The translations under genes were made by a program, and so were the position numbers. The notes beneath the pieces were generated by a model. It did no database searches. It saw only the letters and a list, made by a program, of their open reading frames with translations, and was not told where the DNA came from. A stretch of 64,000 bases of DNA, from assembly GCF_900537065.1 (NCBI RefSeq), contig NZ_UNRC01000001.1, positions 62,001-126,000 on the forward strand. Reading direction: 5' to 3'. The stretch comes from Sphingorhabdus sp. Alg239-R122 (lineage in GTDB: Bacteria; Pseudomonadota; Alphaproteobacteria; Sphingomonadales; Sphingomonadaceae). Shown piece by piece: positions 47,327 to 57,944 of this stretch (position 1 is the stretch's first letter; each line of letters begins with the position of its first letter).

Positions 47327-48496
47327 ATGGCAAAAGCCAATATTCCCGAACGACCAGAAGGCGCCACCGGGATATTGGTTCTGGCTGATGGCAGCGTGGT
47401 GTGGGGCCGCGGTTTCGGCGCGACCGGTGAAGCAGTGGGCGAGCTTTGCTTTAACACGGCGATGACGGGCTATCAGGAAGTGATGACTGACCCCAGCTAT
47501 GCAGGGCAGGTGATTACCTTTACTTTCCCGCATATCGGCAATGTCGGCAGCAATGATGAAGATGTCGAGGCGGATACAGCGCATGCGCTGGGCTGCGTCG
47601 TGCGTGAAGATGTGACCGCGCCCAGCAATTTCCGCAGCAATGCGAATTTTACCGAATGGATGGCGACCAATGGGCGGATCGGACTGTCGGGCGTCGATAC
47701 CCGTGCGCTCACCCGCCGTATTCGCGAAGCGGGTGCGCCCAATGTGGTGATCGCGCATAGCGAAGATGGCCAGTTTGATATGGACGACCTGCTGGCGAAA
47801 GCGCGGGCATGGAGCGGGCTGGAAGGGCTCGATCTTGCCAAGGATGTAACGCGCGATGACACCGGCACATGGACAGGCGGTCCATGGCGGCTTGGCTTTG
47901 GTTATGAAGGCGCGAGCGAGGTTGATCGCCCACACGTTGTCGCCATCGACTATGGCGCAAAACGCAATATATTCCGCAATCTTGTAAAGGCAGGCGCGAA
48001 AGTCACAGTAGTGCCTGCGCAAACATCACTGGAGGATATACTGGCGCTACAGCCTGCAGGTGTATTCCTGTCCAACGGCCCCGGTGATCCGGCAGCGACA
48101 GGCGCATATGCAGTGCCGGTGATACAGGGCCTGCTGGAGCGCGATATTCCGCTGTTCGGCATCTGCCTCGGCCATCAGATGCTGGCTCTGGCCGCTGGTG
48201 CGAAAACGATGAAAATGCATCAGGGGCATCGAGGCGCAAACCACCCCGTACAGCGGCTCACCGGCGATCAAAGCGGGCTGGTCGAAATCACCAGCATGAA
48301 CCACGGCTTTGCGGTCGATGGTGCAACGCTTCCCGATCACGTCACCGAAACCCACCGCAGCCTGTTCGATGGCAGCAATTGCGGTATCGCCTTTACCGAC
48401 AAAAACGCATTCGGCGTGCAATACCACCCCGAAGCAAGCCCCGGCCCGCAGGACAGTTTTTATCTGTTTGAGAAGTTTGTGGGGAGATTGGGGTGA
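47327..48496 (+). CDS. carA: carbamoyl-phosphate synthase small subunit
   Basis: ATG 47327 has AAGGA ten bases upstream, giving 389 residues. The N-terminal domain has MTGYQEVMTDPSYAGQ. The C-terminal class I glutaminase has nucleophile C280 (GICLGHQM) and His/Glu in QYHPEASPG. It releases ammonia from glutamine for carbamoyl phosphate, used for arginine and pyrimidines. Instead of carB, a small unknown gene follows 12 bases later. Confidence 0.97.
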   Translation: MAKANIPERPEGATGILVLADGSVVWGRGFGATGEAVGELCFNTAMTGYQEVMTDPSYAGQVITFTFPHIGNVGSNDEDVEADTAHALGCVVREDVTAPSNFRSNANFTEWMATNGRIGLSGVDTRALTRRIREAGAPNVVIAHSEDGQFDMDDLLAKARAWSGLEGLDLAKDVTRDDTGTWTGGPWRLGFGYEGASEVDRPHVVAIDYGAKRNIFRNLVKAGAKVTVVPAQTSLEDILALQPAGVFLSNGPGDPAATGAYAVPVIQGLLERDIPLFGICLGHQMLALAAGAKTMKMHQGHRGANHPVQRLTGDQSGLVEITSMNHGFAVDGATLPDHVTETHRSLFDGSNCGIAFTDKNAFGVQYHPEASPGPQDSFYLFEKFVGRLG

Positions 48497-48508
48497 ACCG
48501 AGATTGCT

Positions 48509-48880
48509 ATGTTTGAGACGTTCAAGATCTTTAGAGCAATGCGCAAGGTTTCTATCAAGTGTATAGAAGGTGGCGATCCAGTTGATATGCGGCTGATCGT
48601 AGAAATGGCAGGCCCGTATGTGGATATGGCTGCAAATGACATGCGAAGAACTAAAATCAACGGTGATGATGCCGCTGCAGCTTTAATAATCAACTTAACC
48701 AATGGCTTGTCAGAACAAGGAAATCTGATTGATCTAGAAAAAGCAAGGTCAGATAGTTTTCGAAGTTTATTTACGCTGTACTGTTTCTACTGCAACTCTA
48801 TGTTTGATGTTCCAGAGAAATATATTCGAGCAAAGTCATTATTTAACAATGATATTTTTAAGAAAGTTCTTGATATATAA
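48509..48880 (+). CDS. unknown small protein wedged between carA and carB
   Basis: This 123-residue protein, unknown to me, is encoded by AT-rich sequence that contrasts with carA and carB. It is mostly helical with a [18 protein letters not shown] stretch and a [12 protein letters not shown] patch with two cysteines. It has no signal peptide or clear membrane helix. The stop codon and the carB start share a base (TAATG), so translation of carB would be coupled to it. It could be an accessory insertion or a small regulator. Confidence 0.7.
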   Translation: MFETFKIFRAMRKVSIKCIEGGDPVDMRLIVEMAGPYVDMAANDMRRTKINGDDAAAALIINLTNGLSEQGNLIDLEKARSDSFRSLFTLYCFYCNSMFDVPEKYIRAKSLFNNDIFKKVLDI

Positions 48881-51800
48881 TGCCCAAAAGAACTGACATA
48901 AAATCCATCCTTATCATCGGCGCTGGTCCCATTATTATCGGGCAGGCGTGCGAGTTTGATTATTCGGGAACGCAGGCGTGCAAGGCGCTGAAGGAAGAGG
49001 GGTACCGGATCATCCTGGTCAACTCCAACCCCGCGACGATCATGACCGACCCCGAAATGGCGGATGCGACCTATGTCGAGCCGATCACGCCTGAGATAAT
49101 GGCCAAGATTATCGAAAAGGAACGCCCCGATGCGGTCCTGCCGACCATGGGCGGGCAGACGGCGCTTAACTGTGCGCTCTCGCTCAACCGTGACGGCGTG
49201 CTGGACAAATATGGTGTTGAGTTGATCGGTGCGGATGCCGAGGCGATTGACAAGGCCGAGGACCGACAGAAATTCCGCGAAGCAATGGACAAAATCGGTC
49301 TGGAAAGCCCGAAAAGCGCCATTGCGCATAGCCTGGAACAGGCACTTGAGGGGCTCGAGCATGTCGGCCTGCCCACGATTATACGGCCCAGCTTCACCAT
49401 GGGCGGTACGGGCGGCGGCATTGCCTATAACCGCGATGAATTTGTGAGCATCGTCACCGGCGGGCTTGATGCTTCGCCCACCACCGAAGTGCTGATCGAG
49501 GAGTCCGTGCTGGGCTGGAAGGAATATGAGATGGAGGTTGTCCGCGATAAAGCAGACAACTGCATCATCATCTGTTCGATCGAGAATATCGATCCGATGG
49601 GCGTGCATACCGGTGACAGCATCACCGTCGCGCCCGCGCTGACACTGACCGACAAGGAATATCAGATCATGCGCAACGCCAGCATTGCGGTGCTGCGCGA
49701 AATTGGCGTCGAAACCGGCGGATCAAATGTGCAGTTCGCGGTCAATCCCAGGGATGGCCGTTTGATTGTGATCGAGATGAACCCGCGCGTGTCGCGTTCG
49801 TCGGCGCTGGCATCAAAGGCCACGGGCTTTCCTATTGCGAAAGTCGCGGCGAAACTGGCCGTGGGCTACACGCTTGATGAGATTGATAATGATATTACCG
49901 GCGCAACGCCCGCATCGTTTGAACCGACGATTGACTATGTCGTCACCAAAATACCGCGCTTTGCTTTCGAGAAATTCAAGGGCGCGGAGCCATTGCTCAA
50001 CACCGCAATGAAATCAGTGGGTGAAGTGATGGCCATTGGCCGCAATATCCATGAAAGCCTGCAAAAGGCGCTGCGTGGGCTTGAAACCGGACTGGACGGA
50101 TTTAACCGCGTGCCGGAGCTGGAAGGCGTGTCGCGTGATGTGATTACCGCCGCGCTCGCACGGCCAACGCCGGACCGACTGCTTAACACCGCGCAGGCGA
50201 TGCGTGAGGGGCTGAGCGTGGAGGAAATTCACGGCATCACCAAATATGATCCTTGGTTCCTGGAACGCATAGCCGAGATTATTGCCGCCGAGACTGATAT
50301 TACCGAAAATGGCCTGCCAATTGAGGCAGAGGGCTTGCGCAAGCTCAAGTCCATGGGCTTTTCGGACAAGCGGCTTGCCACATTAGCGGTGCGGTCGGTG
50401 CATGTCGCGGGCGGCATGGGGCAGGTGCAGGCAAAGTCCCACGGACTGCTGCATGATGCAATGCAGGCTATGGCCGGCGCGACCAGTGAAGAGGAAGTAC
50501 GTGAACTTCGTCATAAACTCGGTGTGCGGCCCGTTTTCAAGCGGATCGATACCTGCGCGGCGGAGTTTGAGGCCAAAACACCTTATATGTATTCGACCTA
50601 TGAAGCGCCGATATTCGGTGCGCCCGAATGCGAGGCTGTGCCCAGTGAACGCAAAAAAGTTGTGATTCTGGGCGGCGGTCCGAACCGGATCGGGCAGGGG
50701 ATAGAGTTTGACTATTGCTGTTGCCACGCCTGTTTTGCACTGGAAGAGCAGGGCTATGAGACGATCATGGTCAACTGTAACCCGGAAACAGTATCGACGG
50801 ACTATGACACGTCAGATCGGCTGTATTTTGAGCCATTGACAGCGGAGGATGTGCTTGAAATCCTGGACGTTGAACGTTCGACGGGCGAACTGGCGGGTGT
50901 GATCGTACAGTTTGGCGGGCAGACACCGCTTAAGCTCGCGCAGGCGCTGGAGGATGCGGGTATCCCGATCCTGGGCACATCGCCTGATGCCATTGATCTC
51001 GCCGAAGATCGGGAGCGTTTTGCCAAGCTGGTTGATAAACTGGGCCTGAAACAGCCGGAGAATGGCATTGCGCGCAGCCGTGAGGAAGCGATCGCAGTGG
51101 CTGAACGTATCGGCTATCCTGTGCTGATCAGGCCATCCTATGTGCTGGGCGGGCGGGCGATGGAAATTGTCGACAGTCCGGCGCAACTTGATGATTATAT
51201 CGCCACAGCCGTGCATGTGTCAGGTGACAGTCCTGTGTTGATCGACCAGTATTTGCGTGACGCGATCGAGGTGGATGTGGATGCGATCTGTGACGGTGAT
51301 GACGTTGTTGTCGCGGGCGTATTGCAGCATATCGAGGAAGCAGGTGTGCACAGCGGTGATAGCGCCTGCACCATTCCGCCGCACAGCCTGCCCGATGAAC
51401 TTGTCGCGGAAATGGAGCGGCAGGCGGCGGCGCTGGCTTTTGGCCTGAACGTGTGTGGCCTGATGAACATTCAGTTCGCGGTGAAGGAGGCGCAAGTCTA
51501 TCTTATCGAAGTCAATCCGCGCGCCAGCCGCACTGTGCCATTTGTGGCAAAAGCCATTGGCAGTCCGATTGCAAAGATAGCCGCACGGGTTATGGCAGGT
51601 GAAAAACTTTCCAACCTGCCATCAATTGATAGAGATATAGACTATATAGCTGTAAAAGAAGCAGTTTTTCCATTCAATCGTTTCCCCGGGATCGATCCAG
51701 TTCTTTCCCCAGAGATGAAATCGACCGGGGAAGTCATGGGGATTGATGTAAGTTTCCCGATCGCTTTTGCCAAAGCGCAGATTGCGAGCAATATGGTTCT

Positions 51801-52215
51801 TCCGACATCAGGAACGGTTTTTGTTTCGGTAAAAGACAGCGACAAGCCGGTTATCCTGCCCGCGGTGAAACAGCTTATCGGACTGGGTTTTGACATCGTG
51901 GCAACAGGCGGCACAGCTGAATATCTCAGTGATGCAGGTGTTGACGTCACTTATGTCAATAAGGTTGCGCAGGGGCGCCCGCATATCGTCGATAAAATCA
52001 AGGATGGTGATATCGCGCTGATTTTCAACACGACTGAAGGCTGGCAGAGTCACAAGGACTCGCAATCCATCCGCGCTTCGGCGTTGCATGGCAAGGTGCC
52101 GTATTTCACCACGGCTCCCGCCAGTGTGGCGGTTGGCAAGGCGATTGAGGCCCTGACAAAGCAAAGTCTTGAAGTTAAGCCGCTTCAGGACTATTATAGT
52201 TCTTCCAACGCCTGA
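48880..52215 (+). CDS. carB: carbamoyl-phosphate synthase large subunit
   Basis: This 1111-residue enzyme has two homologous ATP-grasp halves. The first begins [21 protein letters not shown]. The second begins near residue 590 with [16 protein letters not shown]. Each half has a large ATP-binding core. The C-terminal MGS-like allosteric domain follows at about 960 ([15 protein letters not shown], with [11 protein letters not shown]). It uses ammonia from CarA, bicarbonate and two ATP to make carbamoyl phosphate. Length is normal, and the start is coupled to the preceding small gene. Confidence 0.98.
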   Translation: MPKRTDIKSILIIGAGPIIIGQACEFDYSGTQACKALKEEGYRIILVNSNPATIMTDPEMADATYVEPITPEIMAKIIEKERPDAVLPTMGGQTALNCALSLNRDGVLDKYGVELIGADAEAIDKAEDRQKFREAMDKIGLESPKSAIAHSLEQALEGLEHVGLPTIIRPSFTMGGTGGGIAYNRDEFVSIVTGGLDASPTTEVLIEESVLGWKEYEMEVVRDKADNCIIICSIENIDPMGVHTGDSITVAPALTLTDKEYQIMRNASIAVLREIGVETGGSNVQFAVNPRDGRLIVIEMNPRVSRSSALASKATGFPIAKVAAKLAVGYTLDEIDNDITGATPASFEPTIDYVVTKIPRFAFEKFKGAEPLLNTAMKSVGEVMAIGRNIHESLQKALRGLETGLDGFNRVPELEGVSRDVITAALARPTPDRLLNTAQAMREGLSVEEIHGITKYDPWFLERIAEIIAAETDITENGLPIEAEGLRKLKSMGFSDKRLATLAVRSVHVAGGMGQVQAKSHGLLHDAMQAMAGATSEEEVRELRHKLGVRPVFKRIDTCAAEFEAKTPYMYSTYEAPIFGAPECEAVPSERKKVVILGGGPNRIGQGIEFDYCCCHACFALEEQGYETIMVNCNPETVSTDYDTSDRLYFEPLTAEDVLEILDVERSTGELAGVIVQFGGQTPLKLAQALEDAGIPILGTSPDAIDLAEDRERFAKLVDKLGLKQPENGIARSREEAIAVAERIGYPVLIRPSYVLGGRAMEIVDSPAQLDDYIATAVHVSGDSPVLIDQYLRDAIEVDVDAICDGDDVVVAGVLQHIEEAGVHSGDSACTIPPHSLPDELVAEMERQAAALAFGLNVCGLMNIQFAVKEAQVYLIEVNPRASRTVPFVAKAIGSPIAKIAARVMAGEKLSNLPSIDRDIDYIAVKEAVFPFNRFPGIDPVLSPEMKSTGEVMGIDVSFPIAFAKAQIASNMVLPTSGTVFVSVKDSDKPVILPAVKQLIGLGFDIVATGGTAEYLSDAGVDVTYVNKVAQGRPHIVDKIKDGDIALIFNTTEGWQSHKDSQSIRASALHGKVPYFTTAPASVAVGKAIEALTKQSLEVKPLQDYYSSSNA

Positions 52216-52311
52216 TCCCGACAATCTGTGCTTACTGGCGGACCGTTCAAAACGGCCCGTAAGCCAGCTTTTTGCCGGTTCAGGCTATGAGTTTTGAAAA
52301 GGAAAGCCATA

Positions 52312-52788
52312 ATGGCAAGTGTTGAAAAAATGCCCATGCTACAAGTGGGCTATGAAAAGCTAAGTGAAGAACTGCGCGAACTGAAAGCCGAGCGCCCGAA
52401 AATCGTGGACGCGATCGAAGAAGCCCGCGCACATGGCGATCTGTCAGAAAATGCAGAATATCATGCGGCCAAAGAGCGGCAGGGGCAGGTTGAAGCAACG
52501 ATCAGTGATCTTGAGGACAAACTGAGCCGCGCGCAGATAATTGATCCGTCCGAACTGTCAGGCGATAAAATCGTGTTTGGCGCGACGGTGACCCTGCTTG
52601 ATGATGATGACAAACCGGTAAAATATCAGCTGGTTGGCCAGGCCGAAGCAGATGCCAAGCAAGGCATGATTAGCTATAACAGCCCGCTGGGCCGTGCGCT
52701 GATTGGTAAAAAAGCAGATGATGAAGTTGAACTGACAGTACCGTCGGGCGACAAATATTATCTTGTCGAAAAAATCGAATTTATCTAA
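52312..52788 (+). CDS. greA: transcription elongation factor GreA
   Basis: ATG 52312, preceded by AAGGA, gives 158 residues. The N-terminal coiled coil ([21 protein letters not shown]) carries the tip acidic residues in [17 protein letters not shown]. The C-terminal FKBP-like domain has [20 protein letters not shown]. It enters the RNA polymerase secondary channel and promotes transcript cleavage at stalled complexes. It lies 96 bases after carB and ends at a strong terminator. Confidence 0.97.
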   Translation: MASVEKMPMLQVGYEKLSEELRELKAERPKIVDAIEEARAHGDLSENAEYHAAKERQGQVEATISDLEDKLSRAQIIDPSELSGDKIVFGATVTLLDDDDKPVKYQLVGQAEADAKQGMISYNSPLGRALIGKKADDEVELTVPSGDKYYLVEKIEFI

Positions 52789-52810
52789 ATTCCATTTCGA
52801 TTACATATGA

Positions 52811-52846
52811 AAAAGGCGCCGTTTCGACCGAAGCGACGCCTTTTTT
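52811..52846. terminator. bidirectional intrinsic terminator between greA and DUF4170 gene
   Basis: AAAAGGCG pairs with CGCCTTTT, then after one C-A mismatch CGTTTC pairs with GAAGCG (one G-T wobble) around a four-base GACC loop. A T-run follows on the plus strand, and the flanking A-run gives a T-run on the minus strand. It can stop both greA and the converging DUF4170 transcript. Confidence 0.88.
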
Positions 52847-52871
52847 CATTTTAGTAATCTTTGCGTTTGAA

Positions 52872-53114
52872 TTACGCGCTATCGCCTTCTTCTGCTGTAT
52901 CTTCCAGCTTCGGCTCAAGCAGTTTGTGGAGATGGACAATCACATATTTCATTTCCGCATCATCAACGGTGCGCTGGGCATTGCCGCGCCAGGCATTTTC
53001 CGCTTCTTCGTAACTTGGGTAAACACCGACAAGATCCATTTTATCGAATTCGGTGAAATCCAGCCCGCGCGGATCGGAAACGCGGCCGCCAAGGACCAGG
53101 TGTAATTTGCTCAT
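52872..53114 (-). CDS. DUF4170 domain protein
   Basis: The 80-residue protein matches DUF4170: MSKLHLVLGGRVSDPRG, VGVYPSYEEAENAWRGNAQ, and YVIVHLHKLLEP. This group is widespread in alphaproteobacteria, and its function is not known. GGGG lies upstream of the ATG. The gene ends at the bidirectional terminator shared with greA. Confidence 0.88.
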   Translation of the reverse strand: MSKLHLVLGGRVSDPRGLDFTEFDKMDLVGVYPSYEEAENAWRGNAQRTVDDAEMKYVIVHLHKLLEPKLEDTAEEGDSA

Positions 53115-53171
53115 GATAAATACCCCATCATCAATTCTTGAATAATGCCGCTGCTACGGCTTGCCGCTCCC

Positions 53172-53483
53172 TTAGTCTTTCGGAGCGAGCGCGTCTATGG
53201 CCCCGTCGGCAATTTTTTGCACGGCATCACTGAAAAAGCGGCCAGTTTCCTCGGCAAGAACTTCTTCGCTCCTTGATTTGGGAAGCAATGCGCCTGCCAT
53301 AGCACCGATAAACGCGCCCAGCGCCACATAGCGTATTGGACTATCATCCACGCTGTCAGCTGCATGCTGCAAAGCTTTTGTCGAGTGTTTTTTGGCGGTG
53401 CCGGCCAGTTGCAGAGACTGCGCCCTGGTTTCGCTTAATGCGGTACGATACGCTTTACCCGCTTGTTCCAATCTGCTGCTCAC
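53172..53483 (-). CDS. small single-helix membrane protein, DUF883/YqjD-like
   Basis: The start is GTG at 53483; the protein has 103 residues. A charged helical N-terminus (ETRAQSLQLAGTAKKHSTKALQHAADS) precedes one glycine-rich membrane segment (YVALGAFIGAMAGALLP). This layout is that of YqjD-type inner-membrane anchors. Function is inferred from layout only. It is the last gene of the four-gene minus-strand operon. Confidence 0.65.
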   Translation of the reverse strand: MSSRLEQAGKAYRTALSETRAQSLQLAGTAKKHSTKALQHAADSVDDSPIRYVALGAFIGAMAGALLPKSRSEEVLAEETGRFFSDAVQKIADGAIDALAPKD

Positions 53484-53516
53484 TCACACGTCCCCGTTAT
53501 AGCATTTTGTTACAGA

Positions 53517-53804
53517 CTATTCGGCCTTGCGGATCTTGCTGACGGCATCCTGTATCGGCTTACGCGCCAGCAACAGACCTATTGCAGCTGCAACACCAGC
53601 CAGCGGCCATTTATGTTTTTTTGCAAGATCGATGCTTTCATCAACAATCACATCAGTGACCTGTTCGGCTTTTTCCTTGCCTTCCATGACCAGATTACCG
53701 GGCGCAAAGCGTTGTTTTGCATGCGCGGCGGATGCTTTTAACTGGACATGGGCAAGCTTCTTTCTTGCCTGTTTTTCATGAATGTCTTTGATGCCGGGCT
53801 TCAT
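53517..53804 (-). CDS. small basic membrane-associated protein, YqjK-like position
   Basis: This 95-residue basic protein has a Lys/Ala-rich N-terminal half. One hydrophobic segment (WPLAGVAAAIGLLLA) lies near residue 72, followed by RKPIQDAVSKIRKAE. I do not recognise it from a family. The start overlaps the upstream stop by ATGA. Its place after a holin-family gene resembles yqjK in E. coli. Confidence 0.65.
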   Translation of the reverse strand: MKPGIKDIHEKQARKKLAHVQLKASAAHAKQRFAPGNLVMEGKEKAEQVTDVIVDESIDLAKKHKWPLAGVAAAIGLLLARKPIQDAVSKIRKAE

Positions 53805-54247
53805 GACTGTTTATCCTCATCTTCCCCGCGATACAGGTTTTGCAGCCGCCGTGCCTTCCAGGCTGCAAAACCAAAACACAAAAGCGCGAGCAGGATACAG
53901 GTCAGTGTGACAATAGCGATAGCTATCCAATTACCGACCAGAGGAATAAGCGCAAGCAGCAGGCCAAGCACCAATGCCATGACAGCTACGCTGCCAAATA
54001 TACCAACACCGACCATAAGCGCGGAGATATGTTTGCTCTGGTTGATGGTATAGGAAATGCGCGTGCGGTGAAATTCGAGCTCGCTTTCCACTGTTGTCTG
54101 CAAATCATCAATCAGGCCGCGCAATTCAGCCGAAAGGCTCTGGTGTGAACCAGTGCTTTCGGCTGTATCACTATCGGCAACCGGAATATCTGCGTCAGCA
54201 CTATCGCTGACGATTGGCAGGTCCGGCCTATCTTCGCTTTCGCTCAT
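53801..54247 (-). CDS. phage-holin-family (YqjE-like) membrane protein
   Basis: ATG 54247 gives 148 residues. An acidic N-terminal region of about 60 residues precedes a helix (ELRGLIDDLQTTVESELEFH). Two long membrane helices follow (HISALMVGVGIFGSVAVMALVLG and IAIAIVTLTCILLALLCFGFAAW). The pattern matches the phage holin family used for YqjE. It overlaps the next gene by four bases. Nothing suggests a prophage; these proteins are chromosomal in many proteobacteria. Confidence 0.8.
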   Translation of the reverse strand: MSESEDRPDLPIVSDSADADIPVADSDTAESTGSHQSLSAELRGLIDDLQTTVESELEFHRTRISYTINQSKHISALMVGVGIFGSVAVMALVLGLLLALIPLVGNWIAIAIVTLTCILLALLCFGFAAWKARRLQNLYRGEDEDKQS

Positions 54248-54258
54248 CAAAAGGTGCT

Positions 54259-54759
54259 TTAGCTCTTGTTTGAACCGGATTTGAACATGCGGGTCAGCAC
54301 AAAGCCGGCCACAGCGGCAATACCGATTGCCACGGCAGGGCTTTTGCGTACAAACTCGCGGGTTTCATCACCCAGTTCGCTTAAGTCCTTCTCTTCGATC
54401 TTGTCACCGAATTCGTTGAACTTCTGTCCAGCTGAACGCGCATAATCACCATATTTGCTGCCCAGGTTTTCATCAATTACATCCGCAGTGTCAGCAATGA
54501 CCTGTCCAAGGTTACGGACCGCTTCGCCGGTGCGCGCTTTGGCGTCATTTGCATAATCGCCCGCTTTTTCTTTTGCGAAATCCGCTTTTTCACGTGCCTG
54601 CGTTGCAAATTCATTCTGCGGCTTTGCCGTACTCGTTTTCGCAACAGCTTTTGCAGATGTTTTCTTTGCGGTGGTCTTTTTCGCTGTTGAAGCTTTCTTT
54701 TTTGCGGCAGGTTTTTTTGCTGCCTTCTTGCTTGTTGTTGTTTTCTTGGTGTCTGCCAT
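54259..54759 (-). CDS. Lys/Ala-rich protein with C-terminal membrane anchor, DUF883-like
   Basis: ATG 54759 has a strong AGGAGGA site. The first 50 residues are almost only Lys, Ala, Thr and Ser, like histone H1 or AlgP tails. They are followed by an amphipathic helix region with ETREFVRKSPAVAIGIAAVAGFVLTRMFKSG at the C-terminus, a YqjD-type anchor. A histone-like tail on a membrane anchor suggests DNA or ribosome binding at the membrane; in E. coli YqjD recruits ribosomes. This is inference. It heads the four-gene minus operon and is divergent from eno. Confidence 0.78.
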   Translation of the reverse strand: MADTKKTTTSKKAAKKPAAKKKASTAKKTTAKKTSAKAVAKTSTAKPQNEFATQAREKADFAKEKAGDYANDAKARTGEAVRNLGQVIADTADVIDENLGSKYGDYARSAGQKFNEFGDKIEEKDLSELGDETREFVRKSPAVAIGIAAVAGFVLTRMFKSGSNKS

Positions 54760-54806
54760 GAATCTTCCTCCTGAAAAGCCGGATAAGATAGTCCGGCCCG
54801 GTTATT

Positions 54807-54879
54807 CCCTATGCCTTGCCCCTAATTTGGCGTTTTTACAGGGCATTTCAAGTGATTTGGTTCACTAAAACGCATAGGG
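54807..54879. repeat. nested inverted repeats in the eno leader region
   Basis: The outer arms are CCCTATGC at 54807-54814 and GCATAGGG at 54872-54879. Inner arms are TGCCC at 54817-54821 and GGGCA at 54841-54845. A third dyad, AGTGA-N6-TCACT, is at 54851-54866. All lie in the divergent gap between the H1-like gene and eno, so they may be operators or a long hairpin. Confidence 0.5.
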
Positions 54880-54976
54880 GAAAGTTTATATTCCCATATT
54901 GCCAATAATGGCGCGTCCTTATAGAGCGGGCGTGACATGAAAATCTTCCCCAAATTCCTGCCTCGTTCAAGTATAA

Positions 54977-56266
<1,290 letters not shown>

Positions 56267-56411
56267 GTGGTTTGCGCGGCCTGCCAGACAGGTGTTGTCA
56301 GATAGTTCCAGATAAATCTGACCGATAAAAGAATCACTTGGACGTACAGTTACATAAAAATGCAATACTACCTCTTGCCAAGTGAAGAAAATTCTGATTC
56401 AACAGCAAATT

Positions 56412-56723
56412 ATGGCAGGTAAGCGAAAACGTTTGGAAGCATTGAAGGGGTCGGCAGGCGCTGGCCTTGCGCTTTTGGTGCTGCTTGCGATTGGCGCTTA
56501 TGCTGTTATGGGCCCGACAGGCGTTCTTGCCTGGAGTGATTATCAACAGCGCCTGGAGCAACGGAACGCGGAGCTTGCTGTATTGGAAGAGCAACGGGAT
56601 GCGCTGCGAAACCGTGTTGATCTGCTCAGCCCTGAAGGCGTTGATCCCGACCTTGCCGGTGAATTGTTGCGCAAGGAACTGAACGTAGTTCATCCGGATG
56701 AAATTGTCGTTCCATTGAAATAG
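56412..56723 (+). CDS. FtsB/DivIC-family septum formation protein
   Basis: ATG 56412 gives 103 residues; a GTG at 56382 would add ten. A single membrane helix (GLALLVLLAIGAYAVMGPTG) is followed by a coiled coil (YQQRLEQRNAELAVLEEQRDALRNRV) and ends LNVVHPDEIVVPL. This is the bitopic septum-initiator layout of FtsB, which joins FtsL and FtsQ in division. It sits between eno and pdhA, the usual place in this class. Confidence 0.88.
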   Translation: MAGKRKRLEALKGSAGAGLALLVLLAIGAYAVMGPTGVLAWSDYQQRLEQRNAELAVLEEQRDALRNRVDLLSPEGVDPDLAGELLRKELNVVHPDEIVVPLK

Positions 56724-56840
56724 CCCGCCCCCCGTGAAACGGGAAATTCCAGTATATATAATATTGCGAATTGACGTTGCGGTATCTTATGCTTTGCTGC
56801 ATAAGTGACATTCATCAAGATGGCATGAAAGGGACGCCCA

Positions 56841-57944
56841 TTGGCCAAAGCATCAGCCCCCAAATCCAGCTCCAAAAAATCCACATCAACACGTAAAAAG
56901 ACGAGTGCGCCTCGCAAGAAAGCAGTGGCGACATCATCTTCACGTGTGCCCAAATTACCTGCCTTTAAGCGGTACAAGGCAAATAAGGCAGAGCTGCTGG
57001 AACTTTATGAGCAGATGCTGCTTATCCGCAGGTTCGAAGAAAAGGCGGGGCAGCTTTACGGATTAGGTTTGATTGGCGGTTTTTGCCATCTTTATATCGG
57101 GCAGGAAGCGGTTGCGGTTGGTCTGCAATCTGCGCTGGATGAAGACAAAGACAGCGTGATTACCGGTTACCGTGACCATGGACATATGCTTGCATACGGT
57201 ATTGACCCTAAAGCAATTATGGCTGAGCTTACTGGGCGTGCTGCCGGTATTTCCAAAGGCAAGGGTGGCTCGATGCATATGTTTTCCGTCGAGCATAAAT
57301 TTTATGGCGGGCACGGCATTGTGGGCGCGCAGGTCTCGTTAGGTACAGGCCTTGGTTTCGCGCATAAATACCGGGAGGATGGCGGTGTTTGCATGGCCTA
57401 TTTCGGCGATGGCGCGGCCAATCAGGGGCAGGTCTACGAAAGCTTTAACATGGCAGAGCTGTGGAAGCTGCCGATGGTTTTTGTCATCGAGAATAATCAA
57501 TATGCAATGGGGACCAGTGTGAACCGGTCTTCTGCCGAGGATCAGCTATACCGCCGCGGCGAAAGTTTCCGCATCCCTGGCATTCAGGTGAACGGGATGG
57601 ACTTGCTTGAAGTGCGCGGCGCCGCTGAAATGGCATTGAAGTGGGTACGTTCGGGTAAAGGGCCTATTTTGATGGAACTCAAGACATATCGTTATCGCGG
57701 GCACTCCATGTCGGACCCCGCAAAATATCGCAGCCGTGAAGAAGTGCAGTCCATGCGCGAAAAATCCGACGCGATTGAGCAAGCGAAAAATGAACTTATC
57801 AAAATGGGTATGGGTGAGGATGAGTTGAAAGCGGCAGATAAGAAAATTCGCAAGATCGTTTCTGAAGCTGCTGATTTTGCGGAAAGTTCACCGGAGCCTG
57901 ATGCACCAGAGCTGTATACTGATGTACTGGTGGAGACTTACTGA
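56841..57944 (+). CDS. pdhA: pyruvate dehydrogenase E1 component subunit alpha
   Basis: The start is a TTG at 56841 with AGGGA eight bases before it; no better ATG gives a full domain. The first 40 residues ([18 protein letters not shown]) form a basic Ser/Lys-rich extension. The thiamine-diphosphate motif is [15 protein letters not shown] ... VIENN. The mature 367-residue protein pairs with PdhB for E1. The 3' end overlaps pdhB (TGATG). Conserved regions [13 protein letters not shown] and HGHMLAYG are present. Confidence 0.95.
   Translation: MAKASAPKSSSKKSTSTRKKTSAPRKKAVATSSSRVPKLPAFKRYKANKAELLELYEQMLLIRRFEEKAGQLYGLGLIGGFCHLYIGQEAVAVGLQSALDEDKDSVITGYRDHGHMLAYGIDPKAIMAELTGRAAGISKGKGGSMHMFSVEHKFYGGHGIVGAQVSLGTGLGFAHKYREDGGVCMAYFGDGAANQGQVYESFNMAELWKLPMVFVIENNQYAMGTSVNRSSAEDQLYRRGESFRIPGIQVNGMDLLEVRGAAEMALKWVRSGKGPILMELKTYRYRGHSMSDPAKYRSREEVQSMREKSDAIEQAKNELIKMGMGEDELKAADKKIRKIVSEAADFAESSPEPDAPELYTDVLVETY

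Noticed and set aside
53801-54247. Prophage remnant, because of a phage-holin-family protein
   Set aside because: No endolysin, capsid, integrase or att-like repeats are near; the layout matches the chromosomal yqjE-type operon.
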